Below are positions 36,480-42,913 of a DNA stretch of 64,000 nt, piece after piece. The notes under the pieces are model-generated. The model was given only the letters and a program-made list of their open reading frames with translations, ran no database searches and was not told where the DNA came from. The position numbers and the translations under genes were made by a program. The stretch is from Aurantimonas coralicida DSM 14790 (lineage in GTDB: Bacteria; Pseudomonadota; Alphaproteobacteria; Rhizobiales; Rhizobiaceae). The first letter of the stretch is position 1. Each line of letters begins with the position of its first letter. The DNA lies in contig NZ_ATXK01000008.1 in the NCBI RefSeq assembly GCF_000421645.1, positions 120,063 to 184,062 on the forward strand. Reading direction: 5' to 3'.

Positions 36480-36836
36480 ATGGTGACGAGACATGCGGAA
36501 GAGCAGCGGAGGTACAGGGCACGGCTGCGTGAACGTGCGAAGGCCGGGGCAACCGGTTCCCGCGGCGCGCCCGAAACGCGGATTGTCGTTCAAGGACTGG
36601 CCGTCGCCGTGCGGCGTCTGGCTGAGGCTGTGCGCAAGGCTCCAGACGGCCCGGAAGCCCTTGTCTACGAGCGGCTAATGCGAACGGCTCACAGGCATCT
36701 CACCCGGCAAGGATTCGATGCTGCCGAGTCCTACACGAGGCTATCTCATTACACGCTGCCGGACGACGCCAAGGCACGCCGTCGACGGGCCGACGCGGAG
36801 CGCCGTTTCTGGGCATCCGGAGACCGTGCGGATTGA
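36480..36836 (+). CDS. hypothetical basic protein related to the preceding gene
   Basis: 118 residues. The N-terminus EEQRRYRARLRERAKAGATG resembles the basic helix of the gene upstream. A helical segment follows (VVQGLAVAVRRLAEAVRKAP) and the C-terminus is again basic. No known family. The start has only a weak ribosome site; the codon usage and shared motif support it. Function unknown. Confidence 0.55.
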   Translation: MVTRHAEEQRRYRARLRERAKAGATGSRGAPETRIVVQGLAVAVRRLAEAVRKAPDGPEALVYERLMRTAHRHLTRQGFDAAESYTRLSHYTLPDDAKARRRRADAERRFWASGDRAD

Positions 36837-36976
36837 CGTTCGCGCCCATTACTCCCGTCATGCGGTGAGCACCGCCGGCAGATCACGCGGTGTCGGCATT
36901 TTGCACCGCCAGCGGGCCTCCCATGACCACACATGGAATGTGCCGATGTGACGGCGCGCTTGCGGAATCAGACGCC

Positions 36977-37017
36977 CGGCTGGAGGAGTCTCACCATGAC
37001 TGAGACCCCTCCAGCCG
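36977..37017 (+). promoter_or_regulatory. hairpin enclosing ribosome site and start codon, copy 1
   Basis: A 10-bp stem (36977-36986 with 37008-37017), one A-C mismatch, then a 6-bp stem (36988-36993 with 37001-37006) close a 7-base loop CCATGAC that holds the start codon of the next gene. The Shine-Dalgarno GGAGG is buried in the stem. The same layout with different arm sequences occurs at the paralogous gene at 39975. Confidence 0.75.
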
Positions 37018-37568
37018 AAGACGACCTGACGCTCCTGCAGCGCCACTGGCCGCACGGCCACGGCGCGGATCCCGACGCCGTATCGGCGGTTGCCGAGGCG
37101 ATCTACGACGGACGGAGGGACTGGGAGATCGAATTCGCGGGGGACCGCGCCGCCATTCGGCAGGACGGCAAGGGCGGCCTCGAGTCGCAGGGTCGCATCG
37201 ACAGGATGCTGATGAAGCGCTGGAGGAACGGCGAACGGCGGATCCCGGAGTGGATGGCCGCCGGGCTGCTGCGCCCGCCCGGGATCGTCCGTACCCGACG
37301 CCAGCAAGACATCGAGCGTTGGCTGGCAGAGCTTAGCGCGCAAGATCGCGAGGCGCGGGACTTCATCGCCGCCGAGGAGGCTCGGCTGCACGGGCGGGTC
37401 GCCGCGCAGGTCGCGCGGTACGTTCCTTCGGTCGTCCGAGACCCGGTCAAGCGACCGAATACTCGCAGTCGAAGGTGGCGCTGCGCTCCTACGTTACCGA
37501 GGGCGACGAGGACAGCGATCTGTTTCCAAAGGCGTGGATCCCGGACGCATTCGTTTTCTAGGTCCTGA
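36996..37568 (+). CDS. hypothetical HTH-like protein, paralogue of the gene at 39975, C-terminus frameshifted
   Basis: 190 residues as read. The core RMLMKRWRNGERRIPEWMAAGLL (read as RWRNGE and RIPEW) matches RRWASGEKPIPPWVGPALL of the paralogue and resembles the last helices of an XRE-type DNA-binding domain. Near 37448 the reading frame appears to slip: the annotated end is Arg/Ser-rich, while the next frame gives an acidic, hydrophobic end DEDSDLFPKAWIPDAFVF stopping at 37561, which looks like the original C-terminus. Its start codon lies in the loop of a long hairpin. Function unknown; a DNA- or RNA-binding regulator is plausible. Confidence 0.6.
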   Translation: MTETPPAEDDLTLLQRHWPHGHGADPDAVSAVAEAIYDGRRDWEIEFAGDRAAIRQDGKGGLESQGRIDRMLMKRWRNGERRIPEWMAAGLLRPPGIVRTRRQQDIERWLAELSAQDREARDFIAAEEARLHGRVAAQVARYVPSVVRDPVKRPNTRSRRWRCAPTLPRATRTAICFQRRGSRTHSFSRS

Positions 37569-37582
37569 AGGAGAATGCACTC

Positions 37583-37822
37583 GTGGCCCGAGTTTCCGTC
37601 CGTGGGTTGATCGGCAAATTCCAAGCCGAACGAACGGAATTCGTGGCCACGAAGCGCGGGTTGTTGGCAGCCATCAGCATAGCTGATCGTATCGCCGACG
37701 AACCCGGCGAACGGGAAATACGGCTGGTCGAGATACCCCGGTTCAACGCGCTCTTTTTCTGGATCACGGGCCCGAAGCCACGCTTCGTCGACCGGGTCAG
37801 GGGTGACGAGTTCACGGAATAG
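37583..37822 (+). CDS. small hypothetical protein, possibly shortened by an amber codon
   Basis: 79 residues from a GTG with AAGGAG 9 bases upstream. Sequence is mixed alpha/beta without motifs (IRLVEIPRFNALFFWITG). After the TAG stop the same frame stays open for another 28 codons with protein-like content (IVEELVRRRRIALGIEPSP) to a TGA at 37909, suggesting the TAG is a recent nonsense change. The remaining stretch to 38189 shows no gene. Confidence 0.5.
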   Translation: MARVSVRGLIGKFQAERTEFVATKRGLLAAISIADRIADEPGEREIRLVEIPRFNALFFWITGPKPRFVDRVRGDEFTE

Positions 37823-37909
37823 ACCATCGTCGAGGAGTTGGTCCGTCGACGACGCATCGCTTTGGGCATCGAACCCAGCCCGGATGATACGCCTCGCTTC
37901 GGACGGTGA

Positions 37910-38189
37910 TCCACCGCGCTAGGCCAGGGCATCGGTCAGAGGCAGAAGTGCACCATCGAGCGATCCGACATCGCACAGCGGGTGTAGGCGAAACGCCGCA
38001 TGTTCGGACCTCGAAGCATCGCATCGGAGGCAGCCGCATAACGACGTCCAACTCAACCCGCCGCCTAGTGCCTGTCCTTCGCAAGGAGGTGACCTGGTCC
38101 GACCGCATCATCCGCCCGTGACATCCGAGATCACGGACGAGACGACCGCCACCACCTGACTAGATGCCCTCTCGACAGAAGGAGGACCC
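37910..38189. other. gene-free stretch
   Basis: No supported gene on either strand. Short open frames here are rich in Arg/Ser and interrupted. The last 20 bases contain AGAAGGAGGACCC, the ribosome site of the next gene. Confidence 0.5.
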
Positions 38190-38678
38190 ATGACAGTCAG
38201 GAGCGGCCTATCAGAAGCCCAGCGACTCGACCTGATCTGCGACGCGATCCGGTACTGCCAGCGCGTCCGCGACAAGGGGATGCCGAATTCGGCCTGGACG
38301 AAGGCGCTGCGCGACCCCATACACTTCCTGTGGGAGAAGCGCGGGGGAAACAAGCTCGAGGCCGCCCGCTACCGGTCGCTCGCCTCTGCGGGCATCCCCC
38401 GGGGCGGCGGCAGGATCCGCTACGACCACGCCGTGCCGTTCAGGGCCTTGCAGGCGCAGCTCATGGAGATGGCCGACCCCTCCACGGACGCGGTAAAGGA
38501 GGTCCTCGTCCGCGACCTGACGGTCTGCATCATCACCTCCGAGGAAGAGGCACTTCTCAATGCGGCCCGCCTCGGCAGCCGCATGCCTCCGAACTGGGAC
38601 GGTCGAGACCCGCTGGCGCGGTACCATACCGTCGGGATCGAGGTCGAGCCGAATCCTGCCTACGTCGGCGGAGCGTAG
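38190..38678 (+). CDS. hypothetical protein
   Basis: 162 residues with an excellent ribosome site (AAGGAGGACCC ATG). N-terminal helix LSEAQRLDLICDAIRYCQRV, then PIHFLWEKRGG and RYDHAVPFRALQAQLMEMA, the latter recalling the DH-V-P-F segment of HNH-like proteins found beside restriction or phage genes, though a full HNH motif is not visible. Intact and well coded. Function unknown. Confidence 0.65.
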   Translation: MTVRSGLSEAQRLDLICDAIRYCQRVRDKGMPNSAWTKALRDPIHFLWEKRGGNKLEAARYRSLASAGIPRGGGRIRYDHAVPFRALQAQLMEMADPSTDAVKEVLVRDLTVCIITSEEEALLNAARLGSRMPPNWDGRDPLARYHTVGIEVEPNPAYVGGA

Positions 38679-38695
38679 TTCTCATGCTTGTCGGA

Positions 38696-38955
38696 TCAGC
38701 GATTGCAAGAATCGAGGGCGTCAACACCAAAGATTCCCCGAGTTTGGCGATGACTGCGCCAGCCCCCTCGTCGATGAGCACCCTCCCGGCATCGCGCCCG
38801 TCGGCGAGCGTCACGATGACCAGCCGCTGACCGTACGGGTCCGTGCGGCTGCCGGACATCGAGTAGCCACCCGACATCAAAGTCTGGAGCCGCCGCGTCG
38901 CCGTCGGAACGGTGGCGGGCCCATCTAGGCGCCCCACGTACACAATAGCCCCCAA
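38696..38955 (-). pseudogene. remnant with similarity to the C-terminal part of thermonuclease-like (SNase) proteins
   Basis: The minus-strand frame contains RTDPYGQRLVIVTLADGRD followed by AGRVLIDEGAGAV, the pattern of the SNase-fold active-site region (RYGR-L-V...VLI-EG-A). The usual N-terminal barrel and catalytic Asp/Glu are missing, and the frame continues upstream without a good start. It is treated as a decayed fragment. Similarity is by eye only. Confidence 0.4.
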
Positions 38956-38986
38956 TTCGCGGAAGTGGGTGTAATTGTGTACGTGG
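38934..38986. repeat. 13-bp perfect inverted repeat
   Basis: CCACGTACACAAT and ATTGTGTACGTGG are perfect inverted copies separated by 27 bases. They lie between two decayed genes and could be an operator, a terminator stem or an end of a small lost insertion. Confidence 0.5.
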
Positions 38987-38993
38987 AGGTCTA

Positions 38994-39330
38994 TCAGTCT
39001 GCTTTCTCGTCGCTGTACGAGAGGTCATCCAGGGCATCTGGACCGCTCTCGGACGCGTGAGCCTAACCCCTCGGTCCACGCCCGGACGGCACGGACACCC
39101 TCAGCAGGCAGAGTCGGGTAGTCCTCGAAGATCTCAACGTCCGACCGCCCAGCTTGCAGGTATGCTAGGATGGTCCGCGCGGGCACCTAGGTGCCAGACA
39201 CGCACGGCTCCCCGGAAATGATACTCGGGTCCTCCAACACGCGCGCCGCCCGCTTGGCATTCGCCGCAGCCCGGTTGTCGGGCCAGAGCCTCTTGAAAGT
39301 CTCCACCTGCTCGTCAATCGGTTTCGGCCG
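38994..39330 (-). pseudogene. DUF433 (VapB-like antitoxin) gene, disrupted
   Basis: On the minus strand LEDPSIISGEPCVSGT, then TAG, then VPARTILAYLQAGRSDVEIF and EDYP reproduce the whole DUF433 signature (GEPCxxGTRxPVRTILAYLAAG...EDYP). The TAG at 39187-39189 replaces the Arg codon that normally follows GT. Near 39030 a second lesion shifts the frame, after which DALDDLSYSDEKAD runs to a stop at 38994. These proteins are usually antitoxins to a PIN-like DUF5615 toxin, which is absent. The rest of 38679-39396 holds no intact gene. Confidence 0.75.
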
Positions 39331-39396
39331 CCTCGCCTAGCATCTTGCGCCCGACGAGTCTCCGCTATCCCGAGACTCATCCCGCACGGGCCCTCC

Positions 39397-39931
39397 ATGC
39401 CAACCCCCCCCTCCATCGGCTTCGGCCTCTCCATCGATCACGCCGCCTTCGCCCGCGACATGAACGCCATCGGCCGGAAGGCCATCCCCCGCGCTGCCGC
39501 CGCGGTCATGAACCGGGCGGCCCGCGAGGCCGTGGTCGCGTTGAAGGAAAACGCCGTCGACGTCTTCGACAGGCCGAAGCCGATGACGCTCCAGGCCTTC
39601 ACCTTACGGCCGGCGCGCATCAAACACGGCGCATCCGCCACGGCGACTGTGAGCATCAAAGCTGCCGGCGGCGTCGTACCTCGTCCGCCAGATCAAGGGC
39701 GGCGTTCGCAAGACTGGCGAGGACGGCGGGTCCGGTCCGCGCGACCTCTTCACGTAGGCGATCAAGCCGGACCGCTATTGCGGCGTGCCGCGCGGAGCGT
39801 CGAGGAAGCGGTTCCGGTTCGAGAAGACCGTCCAGAAGGCGAACCGGAAGTTCGCGACCCAACGCGAGTTCGGGTACCAGCTCGACCGTAAGATGGCCCG
39901 TGCACTTGGGACGCGCGGCGCCAGGAGCTGA
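39397..39931 (+). pseudogene. phage minor tail protein Z-like gene, frameshifted
   Basis: The first 90 residues are intact: IGFGLSIDHAAFARDMNAIG, then KAIPRAAAAVMNRAAREAV and MTLQAFTLRPARI, as in GPZ-type tail proteins. Near 39665 the frame slips; the next frame continues ASYLVRQIKGGVRKTGED, hits a stop at 39755, and further on RKRFRFEKTVQKANRKF with REFGYQLDRKMARALG closes the gene at 39931. At least two lesions are needed. It is an isolated structural relic 7 kb before the main prophage remnant. Confidence 0.65.
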
Positions 39932-39957
39932 CGACGGCTTGCGCGGACGGGCGCCCG

Positions 39958-39994
39958 GTGTAAGGAGTCTCGTCATGACCGAGCCTCCTTACAC
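39958..39994 (+). promoter_or_regulatory. hairpin enclosing ribosome site and start codon, copy 2
   Basis: A 10-bp stem (39958-39967 with 39985-39994), one T-C mismatch, then a 4-bp stem (39969-39972 with 39980-39983) close the 7-base loop TCATGAC that holds the start codon. AAGGAG is buried in the stem. Same architecture as at 36977 but with different paired bases in the outer arms. Confidence 0.75.
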
Positions 39995-40724
39995 GCCGCC
40001 TCGCCCCAAACCCGCCCGGCGAACCACCAGTCCCGTCGCCCGCGAGACCCTCGGCGTCCTCGACGAGGCGACGGAACGCGTCCTGCGGGCGACGTGGCCG
40101 GACAAGTCCATCGAAGCCGGGGACTTCGTCCGGATCGGTCTCGAGATTTACGGAACCGAGGATCGATGGCGTCGCGAGATCGCGGCCGACCTCGTGCTCT
40201 TCCGGCCTGCGGGCAAGGGCAGCATGCCGTCCGCCGGCGCGCTGGACCGCAGCCTGATCCGGCGCTGGGCGTCGGGCGAGAAGCCCATCCCGCCTTGGGT
40301 CGGCCCTGCCCTTCTGAAGATCCCGTCCATCGCCATCGCCCGCATGCGCGCACACATCGATCACCTCCGGGCGCAGGTCGCCGAGTTCGACGCGGCACTT
40401 GTCGAGGAGGAGCGCCGGATGGACGGCGTCCTCCGCGGCTGGGTCGCGCGGTATGCCGAGCCGCCGCGCGTCGTCGCTCCGCCGCCGGGTCCGCGAACAC
40501 GGAAACGGGACTGGCCGGCCGTCTCGACCGACGACGCCGAGGCCGCGCAGGACGCGGGCTCCTCGGCGTACGAGATTTTCGCGGGGCTGTCGGACGACGA
40601 GACGACGGGGCGGCCGGACCATCCGGAACTCGCGGAGGAATGGGACGCCGGGTGGCGGGAGGCCAACGCCGCGCACCGAGAGCGGCACGCGGCGGTGGTG
40701 GAGCGGGCGAAGGCGAAGGGCTGA
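39975..40724 (+). CDS. hypothetical HTH-like protein, paralogue of the gene at 36996
   Basis: 249 residues, intact. The shared core spans residues 45-150: WPDKSIEAGDFVRIGLEIYG, then GALDRSLIRRWASGEKPIPP and WVGPALLKIP, whose RRW-GE-PIP pattern recalls the end of an XRE-type helix-turn-helix. A long charged helix follows (IDHLRAQVAEFDAALVEEER), likely a coiled coil, and an acidic linker leads to a C-terminal helix. Start chosen at the AAGGAG-preceded ATG inside a hairpin. Function unknown; a regulator acting on its own message or promoter would fit the conserved hairpin. Confidence 0.72.
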   Translation: MTEPPYTPPRPKPARRTTSPVARETLGVLDEATERVLRATWPDKSIEAGDFVRIGLEIYGTEDRWRREIAADLVLFRPAGKGSMPSAGALDRSLIRRWASGEKPIPPWVGPALLKIPSIAIARMRAHIDHLRAQVAEFDAALVEEERRMDGVLRGWVARYAEPPRVVAPPPGPRTRKRDWPAVSTDDAEAAQDAGSSAYEIFAGLSDDETTGRPDHPELAEEWDAGWREANAAHRERHAAVVERAKAKG

Positions 40725-40884
40725 CGGCACTCGACAGACCGTGAGAGCGGTCGGAACCTAAGGCCGGATCACTTCCACTTGGCAGCGTCGATGGTGCAAA
40801 ACGCGTTACCGACGCGTGCCGCCACGGCCTGCCTAGCGGCACCGCGCGCGGCCGCCGCCTAGAGAGTCCGAAGGAGCCCACGAC

Positions 40885-41034
40885 ATGATGCAGCCGGGCG
40901 CCAGGAGACATCTCAAGACCTTTGTTATGAATTGGGCGGAACGCGCGGCTCCCTCCCGGGGACGGAGTGTCACTGCCTTCGTGAGCCTTGTTGCTTCCAA
41001 CGGACAGGCGATACCGCGAACCACTTGGCCATAA
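40885..41034 (+). CDS. possible 49-residue protein
   Basis: An ATG with AAGGAG 8 bases upstream opens a 49-codon frame (GARRHLKTFVMNW in the middle) ending in TAA. No similarity is recognised, and support is the ribosome site only. The rest of 40725-41264 has no gene; 41030-41260 is visibly A/T-richer than its surroundings and probably holds the promoter of the PASTA gene. Confidence 0.28.
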   Translation: MMQPGARRHLKTFVMNWAERAAPSRGRSVTAFVSLVASNGQAIPRTTWP

Positions 41035-41264
41035 TTACATCAGTAGTGCAGAGTAATGCGTGATAATACTGATTCTCGGAGTATCTTCCTGCGCATTTCC
41101 ACCTTATCAAGCATTGGTATTTTGATGCCGCGGTTCTGTGTCATCGCGTCGGCGGAAACCCTGAGCTGCAACACCACAGCGAGCGCTTGCATTTGCGCGA
41201 TAATCGACCATAGTCCCATAAGGTTTTGGGTATATTCGTGCTTCCGTTGCGTTGGAGCGCTCCA

Positions 41265-42053
41265 ATGATTCGCATCGTGGCCATAATAATGCTTATGGTG
41301 ATCATCCCGGTGCTCGCGAGAGCAGAGCCGGTTCCGTCGTTCCAGAACATGTATCTGGAGGAAGCGCAGGAGGCCGCCGGACACGTCGGGATCGAGCTTG
41401 AGATCGAGATAGTCGAGTCCTCGGATCGCAAGGGAATCGTGATTAAACAGATCCCCGGCCCGGGCTCGGAGCTAGGAAGCGACCGCGCCGTTTGGCTGAG
41501 GGTCTCGAACGGGATCACCTTGCCCGACTTGAAGGGCCGTCCGCAGGAGGAGGCGCTTGCCGCCTTGCGCGACCTGGGAGTAGCGGTCGACGTCACCGAA
41601 AGCAGGCACGACGGCGGCGTCCGCGGGACCGTTTGGTCGCAGGTCCCAGTAGGCGGAACAGCCATAGACGTGACGACCCAAGCGGTCTTCCTCGACGTGG
41701 TCGGTGGTCGATATGTAGCTGTCCCAGGCGTGACGGGAACGCTCCTAAGCGATGGTATGAATGCGATCCGTTCAGGGGAACTTACTCCCATGGAGATGCC
41801 TACCGATCCAAGCGGTTTCGTGAGCCGGTCGGTACAAGAGAATCGTCGTGATTGTTCGGGATTCGACGTTCGGACCGCCACCGTGATCGGGACGAAGCCG
41901 CCGGCTGGGAGCGAGGTTTATCCAGGCACCAGTGTCCAGGTGGATTATGCCATAGGCCAGGGGTTCCGCTACGACAATCAGTGCGGGCCGGAGCCGCTTA
42001 CTCCTCATGACAGGGGTGGCTGCGCGGGTGGGGCTAGGCACGAGGTTTGCTAG
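41265..42053 (+). CDS. exported protein with PASTA-like repeats
   Basis: 262 residues from ATG 41265 with GGAG upstream. A signal peptide (MIRIVAIIMLMVIIPVLARA) leads to three PASTA-like repeats: about 22-95 (VPSFQNMYLEEAQEAAGHVG), 96-160 (LPDLKGRPQEEALAALRDLG) and a degenerate third about 165-240 (VPGVTGTLLSDGMNAI). PASTA domains usually bind peptidoglycan or muropeptides, but exported stand-alone PASTA proteins are rare in alphaproteobacteria. It is the first of three genes in a row with similar base composition, 14 bases before the next. Confidence 0.75.
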   Translation: MIRIVAIIMLMVIIPVLARAEPVPSFQNMYLEEAQEAAGHVGIELEIEIVESSDRKGIVIKQIPGPGSELGSDRAVWLRVSNGITLPDLKGRPQEEALAALRDLGVAVDVTESRHDGGVRGTVWSQVPVGGTAIDVTTQAVFLDVVGGRYVAVPGVTGTLLSDGMNAIRSGELTPMEMPTDPSGFVSRSVQENRRDCSGFDVRTATVIGTKPPAGSEVYPGTSVQVDYAIGQGFRYDNQCGPEPLTPHDRGGCAGGARHEVC

Positions 42054-42067
42054 AAGCGAGGTGCAAA

Positions 42068-42913
42068 ATGGAACGATATTGTCGCCTTGCCGTGCTGCTG
42101 ACGTTCTTTTTGACGTGCACGACTCATGTGGCCGCCAAGCAGATCGAAGCGTCCGATGCGGCCAATCTCGCGGCCCGCGTCGGCCTCGGCACGGCGAAGC
42201 TCTGGATGGATCACAAGAGCATCTCGATCCCCCCATCGTCGCTTCCTGCCGCCGAGCGCAGCGAGAAAATCGAGCAGTCGCTCAGCCGCTACGAAGAGCT
42301 TCGCAACGGCTATTCCGGCGTTTCGACCGTTGCGACTGGAGTGAAATGGGGCACGGGCGGACTTATCGCAGGCGTGGCCCTCTACGGCGGTCCGCAGGCC
42401 GCGGTGACCGTGCCGCTTACCTTAATCGGTGCCGCCTCGGCAATTTCGCTCGACCTCACGAACCGCAAGGTTGAGGAAATCGGAAACAAGCGGGCAGGCA
42501 TGCTTCTCAGCACGCTCCGGAACGAACTAGTGGCTGAGTCTGGCGCCGCCAGCTTAGAGGGTCTGCTCAACAATCCCGAGCTTCTACGGGAGACCGTCGA
42601 GAAGAGCGACCGCTTTCTTCGCGACGTTAAGGAGCGGGCCCAGGCCTCCAACGACGATGAGCTAGTCAAGACCGCTGCCGAGGCGCTGTCGCGGGCCGGG
42701 GCGGCCCACACCGTCGCGACGCTGGATGCGCTGGGCGTCGTCGCGGACGACGTAGATCGCCTAGATCGGAGTTTCGGGGAGTTCGCGTCCGAGGTCAGAA
42801 ACAGCCAGAAGCGGGTGCAGGATACTCTGGTCGCACACGAGGGCGCTATCGTCTCCCTAAGCGGCGATGTTACCGAGTTGGCGTCCGAGTCCAGACTGTC
42901 AGGGAGGAGGTGA
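42068..42913 (+). CDS. exported protein with hydrophobic hairpin and coiled coil, unknown family
   Basis: 281 residues. Signal peptide (CRLAVLLTFFLTCTTHVAA), a helical segment, then a long hydrophobic stretch near residues 95-130 (GTGGLIAGVALYGG, AAVTVPLTLIGAASAISL) that could be a membrane hairpin, and a coiled-coil C-terminus (LRETVEKSDRFLRDVKERAQ). It stops at 42913 inside GGGAGGAGGTGA, while the -1 frame continues as a 638-residue protein whose start has no room for a ribosome site. The two may be one gene broken or recoded at this point. No family recognised. Confidence 0.68.
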   Translation: MERYCRLAVLLTFFLTCTTHVAAKQIEASDAANLAARVGLGTAKLWMDHKSISIPPSSLPAAERSEKIEQSLSRYEELRNGYSGVSTVATGVKWGTGGLIAGVALYGGPQAAVTVPLTLIGAASAISLDLTNRKVEEIGNKRAGMLLSTLRNELVAESGAASLEGLLNNPELLRETVEKSDRFLRDVKERAQASNDDELVKTAAEALSRAGAAHTVATLDALGVVADDVDRLDRSFGEFASEVRNSQKRVQDTLVAHEGAIVSLSGDVTELASESRLSGRR

